A DNA stretch of 64,000 bases from Beverwykella pulmonaria (taxonomy: Eukaryota > Ascomycota > Dothideomycetes > Pleosporales > Melanommataceae). The notes under the pieces are model-generated. The model did no database searches and was not told where the DNA came from. It saw only the letters and a list, made by a program, of their open reading frames with translations. Below, in pieces: positions 40,526-52,896 of this stretch; within the stretch, counting starts at the first letter, position 1, and the number at the start of each line of letters is the position of its first letter. The DNA is taken from the NCBI GenBank assembly GCA_001599595.1, contig BCHH01000002.1:1278390-1342389 (forward strand), read 5' to 3'. The translations under genes and the position numbers were made by a program.

Positions 40526-43500
40526 CTACTTCTTGAAGTAGTCCTGCCCCCCATCTTGATCAGGCGTATACGGCGTATACCTCTGCCCGGGGGTCTGACT
40601 CCCCATCGGTGCCGCTCCACCAAGCAGTCCAGTCTCATCCTTCAACTGATAGGGATTATTCTGGTACGTGATTCCCGTACTCTGATTAGTCTCTATCCTC
40701 CCGAGTCCAAGTCCCCGGTCCGGACTCGGGCTGAACTCGCGTGCGAGGTTCGAAGGTGTGGTGTGGTATCCAGCCGGGTAAGTGACGCCTGGCGCCTCGT
40801 CGCCCGCGAACTGTCTTTCAGAGTCCCTGGACGTCGAGCGGCCGCGCACGCTGCCTGTAGGTGTATCAGGGCGGCTGATGAGGCTATGGCCGTAGACGGA
40901 GCCTTCGCCGCCGTGGTCGTCGCTGAACTCGGGGCGGTTCTTGAAGTTCTCGAAGTCCATGTTGCCTTCTGATACGAACTCAAAAGGACTGGTTGTGTCT
41001 GCTACCTTGCCGGGAGTTTCCTTACTCATCCTCTTCATGTAAACGTCGCTGTAGCCGGTTGTGCCACCGAGATCGCCGTCAAGCCTTCCACGGTACAGTT
41101 CGCTCAAGAGATGCTTGCTCTTTTCGTGCACCATAGGCACTGTGAGCTTCTGATACAGAGCTGGATGACCGAACCTTGTCGCGACTCGGTCTCGTCGGCG
41201 TGACTCCTTGTCGATGGGTGCGGGCGCTTCGGCACCCTTGCCCATATCGCCTTTCGTGTAGTATTTAATCGAGCTATCGAACGCGTTCTTGCAGTAGAAC
41301 TTGAATGCTAGGAGCAGAAGCGGGAGAGGGATCATGGCTGCCAGCATCATCTTGCGCGGCTCTTCTCCGCCGCGTGCACCGACCATGAGGGCTACGATGC
41401 AGTTGGAAAGAAATGCGGCGACGAGGAATCGGTTGAAGATGACGCGCCAGTAGAGACCTCCTGACTCGTTCTTGGTGCAAAACACGTACCTGGAGCTGTC
41501 AGCAATGCCTTCATATAGTCTGTCTGTGAAGGAACTAGGATCTAGCGAGGGATAACCCCGCAAGCAAAACCAGCAAAGAGCCAGAGGACTAGACCACCTA
41601 GCACAGTCCTGCTGTCTGCCACAGGTGATTTTGCCATGCTAGCAAATAATTCGCCAGGATATTCCTCACTAGAAACTAACCCCGTCATAAGGAGAATACA
41701 TAGGAACACTTACAATAAGAGATACTTCTTCATGGACGCATCGATACTGAAGTAAAACGCCGTAACAACCAGCGTAATCGGCTGCAGAGATGCAAAGCAG
41801 AGAGCCACAGTCGAATAGAAAAGAAAGTAGTTGTAGTAACTCGCATAATCGAATGGCGGAGGAGCCGTCCGTTTGATGAGCTCACGAGGTGTAGGGTTCA
41901 TGAACTTTCGAGAGAAGGAGCCCCATGCGAGATTGGCAAATTGAGACAGATCGATAGCGGCACCAAGATTACGTTGCACGAGCCTAGGTGTTTGTTAATT
42001 CTGCAGTCTGTGAGAGGGGAAGGGTGCGGATGTCGAACGTACCATGTAACCCAAAAAGGGGAAATATCGCAAAGAGCTTGCATGACGGAAGTGAACGGAT
42101 CGATCGCGTGAATGATCTGCATAAGGGACAATTTGTTCCCATCAGCCGCTTTCGTGTTGCTTAGGCTGATAGCTGTCGTGACCATTCTGAAGGCAGCAGC
42201 GAAGAGCGAGAAGATGAAGAGATTATTAAACACAAAGAACGCGTAGAGCTGATGAATGACGTGCCGCTCCCGTGAAGTTTTTGTCAGGTCGCCAGCTTTT
42301 ATAGAGAGCTGACGGAAGATGATGGGCAGGAAGTAGTAGAAAAGTGAGGTCAGTGCTGGTGCAGCAATACCCTGAACAATAGCCCAGAACTTTGGATTCT
42401 TTGCCATGATAGTGCCAAATTCAGGCCATAGAAAGGCCACATTTTGGAGCTTGGCCAGGAAGACAGCGATGAGAGCGTTGGGAATGAAGTAGAGCACGGT
42501 CAGCAAAGTGATCCACAGATTGTTGATGAAACGTCTCCACCGTCGCGTTTTGGCGTCCAATGGCAAATTCTTCCATATAATGTCTTTCGGTTTTGGAGCC
42601 AAGTTAATGGTGGTGCCCATTGGGTTCTTGTTCTTTGCCGTATACGCAACGCTATGCGCGGACTCGAGGGTTTCGTACGATGCAAATCCATACGGCATCG
42701 CATCTCGCTTATCGACCGTCTCGCGGACTTCTTTGATCTTGGCCTCCAAGCGCTCGATTCTGGCCGTCAGATAGTTAATGGCATCGACTTTTTCCTCGGT
42801 GTATTCGGGATCCTTCTTGGATGGCTTGCAGAGAGGTCGTGTGGCAGGAAGCTTGTTCGGATTCTTGAGATACTTGGCAAGCACCTTCTCTAGGTCCATG
42901 ACGGCTTTCTCGTGCTGCTCGATGAGATCGGGGATGTCCTTGACGTTACGGCCAATGGACGCCCGAGGAACGTCGGGCGTGGTTCGCAGGCTATCGACGA
43001 CGTCCAAGAGACCTTGATCGCTGCGAAGACTCCTCTTGACGTCAGTGATCATCAACGTCCTAGAGTGAAGGCTGTTCTGGTAATCTGGGCTGTCCAGGTA
43101 CTTCCTCCGCAGCCCATGTACGGCACGATAGGTCCACCACAAGAACACGCATATAATGACATCGAATAGATAAGCCACGCCAATGAAAGACCAGAATATC
43201 TGGCCGGAGAGGTCCCTCGGTGTCATAAGAAAGATTGCGCCTGACTTGGCGATTGCAGTTTGACCGGCAGCCGCCTGTTCCTTCTTCTGCTGTGCCTTGG
43301 AGTTGACCACGTTGATGGGTACCAAAATGGATACGCCTGCCACGGCAAGCACGGCAAACAGGTTGCGACACATTCTCGCAACGCGCAGGAAGATGGTCGC
43401 GTCCAGCCCGATTTTCTCGACATATTCGTCCTCGTTGGTTTGGAAGACGGGCTTGTACCATGCAAATACGCTCTTGCCCAGCGCGGGCGGCCGGTGTTTC

Positions 43501-43774
43501 TCATCGGTATGACGCAGGCGAGGAGCGTATACAATAGCATTAAAGGGTCGTAGGAGGCAGAATGCGAGGAATATGGCGGAGGTGATCGCGAGCGACGTGA
43601 GCACGGCAATGATGATGGCGTCTTCGGCAAGCTACCCTGTGTCAGTGCATGTGTGGATGCGCGCAACCGATACACAATTACCTGCTGGCCAAAGGGGTCT
43701 TTCATAAGCTCCAAGAACTTTTGCTCAATGCTCTCATCCCGCGAGAGCAGAACTTTCACTAGTCTTGACGCCAT
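40526..43774 (-). CDS. calcium-permeable stress-gated channel, OSCA/TMEM63 (CSC1/RSN1) family
   Basis: Four exons: 43774-43682, 43631-42043, 41983-41714 and 41489-40526. They sum to 2,916 bases, giving 971 residues. The N-terminal helix at about residues 35-60 (LTSLAITSAIFLAFCLL) is followed by FNAIVYAPRLR, typical of the family. Two more helices follow (MCRNLFAVLAVAGVSILVPI and GQIFWSFIGVAYLFDVIICV). A cytosolic RNA-recognition-like domain covers about 195-370 and ends in WKNLPLDAKTRRWRRFI. The pore-forming 7-helix domain follows (about 375-730), with YFLPIIFRQLSIKAGDLT and MKKYLLLYVFCTKNESGGLYW spanning exons 3 and 4. The tail is disordered, rich in Gly, Pro, Thr and Tyr. Members conduct cations upon hyperosmotic or mechanical stress at the plasma membrane. 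Intron 3 is long (224 bases) for this genome. A 21-base tandem array lies just upstream of the start. Confidence 0.92.
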
Positions 43775-43812
43775 AGTTGCGAGTGTGTGGCTAGGAAAAT
43801 AGCGAGTGGTGT

Positions 43813-43903
43813 GAAACGTGCGATGGTGTCGAGGAAACGTGCGATGGTGTCGAGGAAACGTGCGATGGTGTCGAGGAAACGTGCGATGGTGTCGAGGAAA
43901 CGG
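43813..43903. repeat. 21-base tandem array upstream of the channel gene
   Basis: The unit GAAACGTGCGATGGTGTCGAG occurs four times without change and then in part (GAAACGG). It starts 39 bases before the ATG at 43774 (minus strand), so it lies in the 5' leader or core promoter. Perfect identity suggests recent expansion or conversion. Confidence 0.9.
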
Positions 43904-43909
43904 GCAGTC

Positions 43910-45730
43910 GAGGCCGTGCAACGCGTGTGCGTAATGGTGGTCGAAAAATGGGGGGTTATTCAGTTCATGACCCGCCTGAGAGTTGGCTGTTTAGTCAATA
44001 AACAGCAAAAGTCTCCGTGGTGAAAAATTAGGATAGAGAAACAGAGAGGAAACAAGGAAACAAGGCAGCGACAAAGAGCGACAGACAGGAGTGCTTTGTG
44101 GGTGGGCTCCTCTCAAAGACAGATGTGGAGGATTGTCGAGATTGTCGTCCGTTGGGACCGGAAGACGCATCCACTGAATGACGCGCACGGGCATATCCCG
44201 GCAACCCTGTCGCGCGCAAGGGGTTTTGCCTCCATGTCCGCATCTGATTCGTTATCATCCGCCCAGCCGAGGCGCCGGTTGACGCCGTTGGGGGAAGCCC
44301 GCGTCAAAAGACCCTTTGACAGCGGTATTTTTGGCCCAGCGCTAGAGCCTCTCCAGACCCTTACAAAGCTGTCAAAGATGTTGCCACGCTATCGAAAAGG
44401 CAAGATCGCTGGAGGCGGGTGTGCATGCGCCGCTTGATCCTCTCCACCTTTGCTGCAACGTCGTATTCTCTCCCTTGCCTCATTCGAGAGCCCAGACTTC
44501 CAGTCATGCGCGGCCAACATCCCGACCGATCCGTCATCTCTCCATTTTCATTCCTTCCCCCACATTGGGTTTCAGATACAAGCTCGGCGTCAAAAACCAC
44601 CGTGCAAACAACATACCGCAAAATTACTGGAGCGAGTTCATGCGCGCGTCGTGATTGGGTGGCGTCTGTCTGTGTTCGCACGCCAGCCTTTGAAACGGCG
44701 TCAGCCTCATCACCTCGGCCTTTTCATTTGCTGGGGCGGCGGTTGCACAGCTAAAGATGAATCTTAAGACCCGGAGTACAGGAGTCAGGCTCAGGCCGAA
44801 ATCTTCCGTGAGACCTCAGTACAATAATCGGACTGGTGTCGCGTGCGCAGAATGGACCGGGCAGCTGTGAATTGTCAATAGTGTCATGGCCCCACTCCCC
44901 CCTTCTCGACATCTGGTGATTCTATCACAGGAGTACCCTTTGCGAGAACTTGTCAGGTTCAGATTCAACTGTGGTAAGAACAATTTGGATCGCACAATCG
45001 CACAATCGCTCCGACACAGTCAGCTTCCGCCGCACCCAGTGATCGTCTAGTCCGCTCCGAGGATCCACGTCCGACATCAGACTCCGCTCTTGCTGCTCCG
45101 TAGCAACACGATTTCGTGTCGCGCGAATTCGCAACTTCCGTATCACTGCAAAGTCCGTTAGCAACAGAGCCACGCCGCAGAAAAATAGTAGACGTCATTT
45201 AGATCACAGAATATGGCTCAGATATTGGGGTTGTTGCACATCGAGCCCCGCAGACCGATTCCAGGTTCTCTAGTACAAAGTATCAGTTGAGACCGCGCTC
45301 ATGGGTGATTAGGCCGTGAGCCGCCTCGAGTCATCTCGGCCAACAAGGTGAAGTAGAAGAAAAGGTGGTCACTTACTTTGTATATCCAAATAGTAGTCAG
45401 TAGAACACTGCGAAACCTGTTATGGAGATAAGAAGCGAACGGTTTAGTGTACGAAATATTGTTGATGTGAGGTCAGTAAGGTCAGTGAGGTCAGTGAGGT
45501 CAATGTTGAGGGCGGCAAGACTTGCAATGGAAAACTGTAAGACTGCCCCGGTTCCGCCGTTTGCAATGCCACGCTGCCACTACGTACGTAGGGTTAGTTC
45601 TGTTGTTAGTACAACCAAGCTAGCACTTGCGTATGGCCTGTCATCATACAGGGAAAGAGAGGTAACCAAAACTTTTCTCTACCAATATGTCATCCGGTCA
45701 TGATATGAAGACCCGCCAGTATTCCAGCGT
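43910..45730. other. intergenic, no gene recognised
   Basis: About 1.8 kb between two minus-strand genes. Plus frames at 44096-44437 and 44419-44767 overlap in three frames and have no domain. A 9-base tandem repeat sits at 45467-45502. Confidence 0.4.
45467..45502. repeat. 9-base tandem repeat, four copies
   Basis: GTGAGGTCA occurs four times in a row, once as GTAAGGTCA. Confidence 0.8.
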
Positions 45731-45733
45731 CCC

Positions 45734-47659
45734 TTAACCAGACCCGAAACTCTTGACAATCTCAGCAACTTTGCGGGCAAGATCATCGGCTTCAGCCTTC
45801 GTCGCAGCTTCAGCATACACGCGAACGGCGTCCTCGGTTCCGCTCGCGCGGGCAAATGAGCGTCCCTGCCGGACTTTTTGGACCTCTTGGTCGATCTTGG
45901 CTTGAATCCCATCTGGCTTGACGAGGCGGCGCTCAGCGTCGGTGGTCTGGAAGATCTTTCTATCATTGACGACGACCTTGAGAAGGCGGTTGGGCAGGTC
46001 GTTGTATGTAGAGAGCCACTCCTGTGGGCCCCAGTTCTTATGTGCGAGCACAACCTCCACCAGCATGAAATCCGAGAGTGCGTCGCCGACCGCTTGGTTG
46101 ATCAAGTTGATGCAAGCGCGTAGAATGTCCAGAGCCTCCTTTTGAGCAGTCGACTTAGGTTCGTGTTTAGCAATAGTCTCCAGGGTGTCAAGTGAGAAAA
46201 TGGCAGTTCCATGCCCGTTGGCTTCGAAGTAGACGCCAATATCGAGCTTCTCTGCAGCGTGATGAAGGTACTTGACACCGGTGGGGGTACAGTCGACCTT
46301 GAGCTTAAGGTGCTGCTCAACGTAGTTGGTTGCGGCGCCGTTTGCGTACGCGGTTTGTACGACACCGATCTTGATGGAATCTGCCAACCCAGATTGCCGA
46401 ACAAGATCTCCGAGGAATGATGCCACGAGCGTGGCAATACGGTCACCATCGAGGAGGTGGAACATATTGTTAGCATCTTTGAAGTAGAAGACGACTCGAT
46501 CCGCGTCGCCGTCTAGGGAGCAGCAACGGTCGTTGGGTCCCACTTTCGATGAGGGAGGGGCTCGCTGATTTGTCTTGACATAGTCGGCACCGCACTAGAA
46601 AACCAAGATCAGTACAGAAGCATAACCATAGCCATGGGAAATCCTACGTCGACGTTCAAAGCCTCTGGCTTAATAACATTGTCATTGACCACGAAGATCT
46701 CCAATGCCTCCTCCTTAGATGGAAGGTGTTTGATCAATTCTGTCAGCTTCGGGCCACCGACACCGTTGGCGCAGTCAACCGTCAAGCTTCCGTTCGGCTT
46801 TTTTCCATGGAGAGCAGTCTTGAACGCAGCTGCAAATTTCTCGTAATAGCCGTCTTCCGTCGGCGTTCCATACGAGTCCTTGGTTCCTTCCGTGTTGAGG
46901 CATCGAACCATGTAGTGGAGCTGCGGCGTCGTTAAGAAGCCATAGTCCTTGTGCTCAGCACCAGCCCCCTTCAGCCCATCGAGAACACAGCCTAGGAGCC
47001 GAGCTCCCGAGGCTCTCGTGTCTCTCGCAACAACAACACGAGCAGGAGCATCAAGATCGATCTTGTACTTGGTCGCAATCTCGTGGTAGAATTTGGAGGC
47101 GTCCTCGGGAGTAGCCTTGTTCGCCATCTCGGTGCTGAGGACTTCCCACTCCTCCTATTATATATATGTTAGGGAAATGCCTAGTTTGACTTGAATCAGG
47201 GTTAGAGAGCGCGGTTGGGCCATACTTGTAGCATGTTTCCCTGTCTTTGAGTTAGCTCTGACCCTGAATCCTCGGGGTGGGGGGGCTGTAAACGCACCAG
47301 CGGTTCCACAAGCTTTACACCATTGTCCTCTGGGGGGTTGTGCGAGGCTGTGATCATGACCCCAATCCATTTTCCTTTGAGTGCGCGAGATCTGAGGGCT
47401 GCAATGAGACCACAGCGGGTCATCACTGAGTCGAGGACCTCACTATTGCGGTCAGCTGTGCCGCATTCGTGGATTCGGTCGAATTTGAGGCAGCCGCAGG
47501 GTTGGATTCTTACGCTTTGGTGCGGAACTAGACATCTCAATTAGCTCTATAACTAAAATAAAGGCAAGTGCATCTACTCACACCAGCAGTACCATACTGG
47601 TATACAAGACCCTCAGGAGCGGGGTGCTTCTGTACCGCTTCAGCAATTAAGTCGGCCAT
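45734..47659 (-). CDS. PCM1: phosphoacetylglucosamine mutase
   Basis: Six exons: 47659-47582, 47527-47514, 47442-47298, 47240-47226, 47154-46648 and 46594-45734. They sum to 1,620 bases, giving 539 residues, the normal family length. The enzyme converts N-acetylglucosamine 6-phosphate to the 1-phosphate for UDP-GlcNAc, hence chitin, N-glycans and GPI anchors, in the cytosol. Landmarks: QYGTAGFRTKA; the phosphoserine loop MITASHNPPEDNG with Ser64; the metal loop SLDGDADRV; the sugar-binding FEANGHGT; and the phosphate-binding RASGTEDAVRVY near the C-terminus. Exons 2 and 4 are micro-exons of 14 and 15 bases. They supply FRTK plus part of a codon, and GNMLQ, both needed for the conserved sequence, which supports the model. 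The gene should be essential. It precedes NST1 on the same strand with about 690 bases between. Confidence 0.95.
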
Positions 47660-47664
47660 GTTGA

Positions 47665-48345
47665 CAAATGGTTCGCGTGATCTGCAATTGGAGCTGGGGG
47701 GTAGCAAAGGTAGATGGAATAGGAAATCAAGATATCGAGAAGTATTGTTGAGTGTTGGAAGACGACGAGAGCTGAGGAAAGAAACTCAGCTCGTGGCAAG
47801 AGAAGAGGTGGTGTTGTGGCTGCACGAGCAGAGCCTCACCCCTCCACACTAACGTAGGGCTGAGGTGAGCGCTTTACCCCTTCCGACGACGCCACAGCTG
47901 ACGTACCTGTGTTTCGGTTGAACTTTTCTCTGCTTTTGGACTACCGGGGGGTTTTTTTTTGGCGTCAGCTATTTTATGGCTTTTGTGGTCTTTGCTAGAA
48001 CATGCAATGTGAGCTGCACGAAAATATGTAGAGTCGAGGAATGTTGGCTAACTGGGTGGTGTGATCCCTTCACCAATTGTGGGACCACGTTCCTCGTCAC
48101 AGTCTATCAATTCGTCACTCACAGCAGCACCATGGATGCAGCACCATGTATGAAGTTGTGCACTTCCCCTGAGAGGTATAATCTTTTTGAGACTATCTGC
48201 TCCACATAGAAGAGCTTACTTGCAGACTACCTAAAAAAGTGTCTCCAGAAACCAAAGAGTTGATAGAGTCCCAAGAAGTTTCGACGAGGGAACCCGCTTA
48301 TTAGCCATGCAAATAGGAAGGAAATATTGGAACATGGATGTTCGA
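47665..48345. other. intergenic between PCM1 start and NST1 stop
   Basis: Holds the PCM1 promoter and the NST1 3' flank. There is a G run and T run near 47947-47960. No gene is recognised. Confidence 0.45.
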
Positions 48346-48348
48346 CGC

Positions 48349-51300
48349 TCAGAAGCCCTGAGGACCCAGACCAGGAAATGGCCTGCCGAACGCACCGCCA
48401 ACCGGCACGCTATGTCCTGGAACAGGACTGCCAATCTCGCCCAATGTTGGAGCAGGCGGTGCATGTGTTTCAACAAACTTAATGTGAGAGATGCGGCCGG
48501 AATTCGGAGGAACCTCCTTATACTCGAGAGAACCTCCGCCATTAACCATGTCGCCGAAGATATCGCAGGCTTCCTTGATCTCTTCCATCGAAATGTTGCC
48601 CTCGTTGGGTATACGAGTTGCATCTACCTGCTGTTGTACCTCGGAAGCATCCACATAGCCGTCCTGAGCAGATAGCCGGCTTGACAGAGTCTTGCACGCA
48701 GAACACACCAAACGTCGGATCCACACAATGCGCTGCTCACCAGGCCGTGGACCTCCGATCATGGCAAACGGGTTGTTGAACATGCCCGAAGTAGGTGAGT
48801 TCCCCCAACCAGGTGCTCCCGACATAGCGAACGGCAGAGGCGGTGTTCCCCAAACACTTCCCGCGTTACTCGAGCCTCCAAAAGGCGCATACGAGTCTGC
48901 TCGAGGCTGTCCTGGTGCGTCCGGAAACCCGAATCCCATTGGCAACCCCCTCAATGAATTGTGCGTCTGCAGGCTCATGCGGCGAGTTCCTTCTTGGTAT
49001 TCTTGCAGGTCGTCCGCATCGTCCAGAAGTGCCTTGCTACCGAGATGGTCTGCAAGCTCGTCCACATCTGAGCCCTGTGTTCGCTTCATTTCATGAGGCT
49101 TGACACTAGAAGGCCGCTGAATGGGTGCCGGCCGTTGAATAGGCTGGGCTTGGGGAGCAGCAATCGGGCTGTCTACGTTTGGCTTATCAAATGAACCAGA
49201 GGCCTGTCGAGAATGAGAGGGCATCCCCATGCCGAATCCTGGTATCTGATTAGGTCCGCCAAATGGCATAGCGTTGTACCCTGGTGGCCCATCCATTGGG
49301 AACCCACGTCCCATTGGCATTGCGTTGGGCGCGTGCATACCGGGTGGCGGAAATGGCCGGAAGTTCTGTGATCCAGGAGGTGGGAACATAGGCATGTTGT
49401 GACCAGTGCCGTGCCGTGGACCGCCCATCATGCCAGGTAGCATCGAGCCATTGCCATGAAATCCGTTCATTCCATTCATTCCGTTCAAGCCTGGTGGCAG
49501 ATTGCTGATGCCCATCCCAGGAGGTCCTTGCATGCCAGGTGGAGGTCCCAATGGAGGCATTGGAGACATGGGTTGAGCATGGTGGATCGGCGGAGGCTGC
49601 TGCGAAGATGGCGGCTTTGTTAGAATCGATTTCGGCACTATAGGGTTGTGTATTTGTGATGCAGGAGATGTCGACTTGCTAGCTCCAAGAGCAACTTGGG
49701 GGGTCTTCGGAGACGATCCATGTGAACCCTGGTGAGAACTCTGGCGTGGGCGGCCGGGAGTCGGTGCCTTTGGAATGGCCGGGGTCACATGAGGTGAAGG
49801 AAATCCACTAGATGATGTCTGCTTCAATAATCCCGGGGGGAGCGCGGGTGCCAGCGGTTGAGACGCCTTTTTTGCAGTCGAAACCACATTCTGCGCAGCA
49901 GCCGCAGCCTGCTCTTCCTTGCGAGTGCGTTCCTTTTCTGCCTTTGCCTTGGCTTCTCGGTCCCGGCGATCCTTTTCTTCCTGAGCTTTCTTCTCGCGAG
50001 CCTCCTTTTCCTTGGCCTCACGCTCCTCGCGTTCTTTCCGCTTCGCCTCCTCTCGTGCCTTCTTCTCCTGAGCTTTGTGCTCCCGGGCTTTTCGTTCCGC
50101 CTCCTGTTGTCGGTCGCGCTCCTCTTGCTGTCGCTTTAAGCGTTCGAATTCTTTCCGTTGTCTCTCTTCATCTTGGGCCTTGCGCTCTGCCTCTTTCTTC
50201 TTGCGTTGCTCCTCCTTCTTCTTTCGCTGTTCCTCCAACCGCTTCTCCTCGGCAGCCTTGAGTTCAGCCTCCTTAGCAGCCAATTCGGCATCCTTCCGCG
50301 CCTTCTCTTCTGCTTTGGCCTGTTTCTGCTTGTCTTTCTTCTCTTTGCGTTTCTGGGCCTCTTTCGCCTTCTTGGCCTCCTTCTGCTCTTTCTTGTCGTC
50401 CTCCTCTGCTAGTTCCTCAAGGAGTCTCTGCTGGCGTTCCGCGGCGACCTTTTCTCGATACGCTTGGAGAACTCGCTGCTCAAACATGCGGGCCGCAAAT
50501 ATCTGAAACATCCTCCTCCCTTCCTCCATCCGCTGTTCCTCCGTCATGGTGTCCTGCATCTAAATTAGTTACTCGAACAGGAAACGGTGCATAGTTACGC
50601 ACATCTTCATCCTCCTCATCCTCCTCGTAATCCCCATCCTCATAACCCTCCTCTTCATCCTCCTCGTCGTCATATTCTTCCTCTTCCTGCTGCGGCGGAG
50701 GTCCGTGGCTGTGGGAGTTGTGAGATCGATACATGCTTGGGTGAGCCTGGTATTGGGCTTCTTCCTCTCGTTGCATCCGCCGCTCCGCAAGCTGTTCCAT
50801 CATTTCGATAAATTTCTTGCCATCGTTTTTCAATAGATCGTCAGCAACGGTTAAGATTCCGCCTGGACATGGTTAGCGTTTCCGTGAAGGCTTAGCAATA
50901 AGCGCGCATGTCACCTTTCACTTGAAGACTACTTCCGAACTGTAGGAAATCTGCTTCCGGGGGCGGTGGTAAGCTACGGTCCTCAGAGCTGTAATCTTCT
51001 TCAGATGATATCTCACTATTCGAGAAGTCTTGGTCTCCGTCGTCTTCGTCGCCCTGGGAGAGGTCGTCGGCCTCATCGTAGCGGCCGGGCGGAGGATGTG
51101 TTGTCATCATAGGGCGGGTGTGCGATGCGCTGGAGGGCCCATGAGCATAGTTGATCGGCGGAAGGATAGGTCCCACGTCCTGCTGGTGGTTCGCGTACTG
51201 TTCGAGCTCCTCGTAGTAGGCATCGTACAGCACCTCGAGCTCCTCTTCGATGGCGGTTCGCTTCCGTCCACACACCGTGCAACTACACGAGTGTTTCTGC

Positions 51301-51935
51301 TGTTCCTTCATCTTGCGCAGAACCGCCTCCTTTTCTATCTTGACGAGCGATTTGCGTTCATCTTCGCCGAGAGACAGCCAGAACTCGCGGATGCGCTCCC
51401 GCTCTTCTTGGGTCGAAGTATTCCATATGCGGTCCTTCTTCGGGTTGGGCTTGTGAGGCGCATCGAGGGCGGCCGAAGGCGGGGGCACCGAGTGAGGGTG
51501 CGATGCCATGGGCGCGTGATAGGCAGGCTGCGCTGCGGGAGCACCTTTCTTTTTCTTCTTGGACTTCTTGCCATCGCCGGCGCCGACCGGGGGTCCGGTG
51601 TAGCCCGTGGGGTAGTGGCCGTTGGTTCCATATGCCTGCTCGTACGTGTCCCCCTCTTCCTCCGAGTAGTAGTCGCCCTCGTCGTCATATTGGGCATGAT
51701 CATGCTCGGGGTCTGCGTATTGCGGTGCAGGCTGCCGGGAGGCGTGCTGGGGCGGTAGGCCGTTCTTTACGGGCATGGTATGCTGCTTCTCGTTCTCGGC
51801 GGCCTGTTTCGCAGCTTGCTTCTCTCGTCGCTTCTGCTTCTTGCGGTTGATGGCGCCGGGGCCTGTAGGGTGAGTGCCGACCAGGCCATTGAGCGGGGCC
51901 GTTGGTGCGGCGGGACCTTTTGTGCCTTGAGCCAT
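48349..51935 (-). CDS. NST1: stress response protein NST1
   Basis: Three exons: 51935-50915, 50862-50603 and 50559-48349. They sum to 3,492 bases, giving 1,163 residues. The N-terminus has [17 protein letters not shown] and a basic patch [10 protein letters not shown] conserved block (about 170-240) reads [40 protein letters not shown] and then [19 protein letters not shown], the NST1 signature with a Cys motif. An acidic stretch follows (about 390-430). A very long charged coiled coil of Glu/Lys/Arg/Ala covers about 470-670. The C-terminal third is low in complexity, rich in Gly, Pro and Met. In yeast, Nst1 negatively affects salt tolerance. The antisense frames over the coiled coil are composition artefacts. 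The gene diverges from RHO2, with about 960 bases between starts. Confidence 0.95.
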
Positions 51936-51939
51936 GGAA

Positions 51940-52890
51940 CCGGGCAGCTGAAAATATGCCGTGCTAAGGTGTTATGAGAAGGCGTTGTTATTGAGAGGAG
52001 GGGGGGGGGGGGGAGACGGCACAGGTGTAGCCCCTCCGAAGGCCTGCAACGTACGGTGAATGACGGTCGGGGGGAACAATCTCCGCACGGGCCGGGCAGA
52101 GGCTGCAGGAGAGAATGGGCTCAGCGTCGGGAGCTTCGATCGGGCCGTGGATGCAACAGCTCGGGGGGGCTCGCCGTTGGGGTGGGTAGTGGTTGTTGAT
52201 GTTCGATGTCTGCGGAATCAGGTGCTAGCGTCGTTTGCAGGTTGCGGAAGAACCGTGCGCTCTGCACTCGCCTTCTTGCACAGCCTCATCCAGTCAGACC
52301 AGGGTTCCATCGACCACTTTCGCACGCTGCCTCTTCAACCCAAGCTTGAACCTCCGTCACCACCACTACCACCACCACCCCACCCCCCCGTCGCCGTCGC
52401 TCCACCCGCCCGCGCCTGGCCTGTGCCTGCGTCTGCCCGCGATTATTAAAAGCCGCTGACCCTCGCGTCTTCTCTCGCCACGACAGCCATCGTCACTCAG
52501 CGCCGCTCCTCCCACCCCTCGTACACGCCGCTTTCCGCCGACGCAGCCTCGCCCTCCTCCCTCCTCCCCGACACTCGCTTTCCCATTGCCCGCGTTGTGA
52601 AGGCGATTCTCTTGGACGACTCCCTGTCTCACTTCCACGACCATTCTCCTCCCGCTTCCTCCGACGCCTGTCGCAAGACCTTTCGTCAAAGATTGAGACA
52701 TTCCTGAGTCGCAGGCCATTGAGACGAGCAGCTGCAATTGCTTCCTAGGGCCTCCAATACAACACAGACGAACGCAGGCCGCCTCTTCCCCCGCGAGCAC
52801 TTCATTCGTCTCGTACGCTTGCGAGTCTGTTTCAGCAGCGTTACCAGTTCTCGCGTTCAGCAATTCCTGCTCTCGGCGCCCAGCCCTTTC
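51940..52890. promoter_or_regulatory. divergent NST1/RHO2 intergenic region
   Basis: It should hold both promoters and long 5' leaders. A run of 14 G at 52000-52013 and C/T-rich tracts (52340-52700) are visible, typical of fungal leaders. No intervening gene is recognised. Confidence 0.5.
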
Positions 52891-52896
52891 CGCAAC

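Noticed and set aside
43223..43921. Minus-strand frame encoding repeated His-His-Arg-Thr-Phe-Pro
   Set aside because: It reads through the 21-base array and then runs out of frame over the channel gene. The real exon 1 starts at 43774.
44096..44767. Three overlapping plus-strand frames
   Set aside because: Open in several frames at once, as expected for GC-rich non-coding DNA; no domain seen.
48307..48675. 122-codon plus-strand frame at the NST1 3' end
   Set aside because: Antisense to the conserved end of NST1.
49812..50506. Long plus-strand open frames rich in Leu, Ser and Phe over NST1
   Set aside because: They are the antisense of the Glu/Lys coiled coil of NST1. The composition alone explains the lack of stops.
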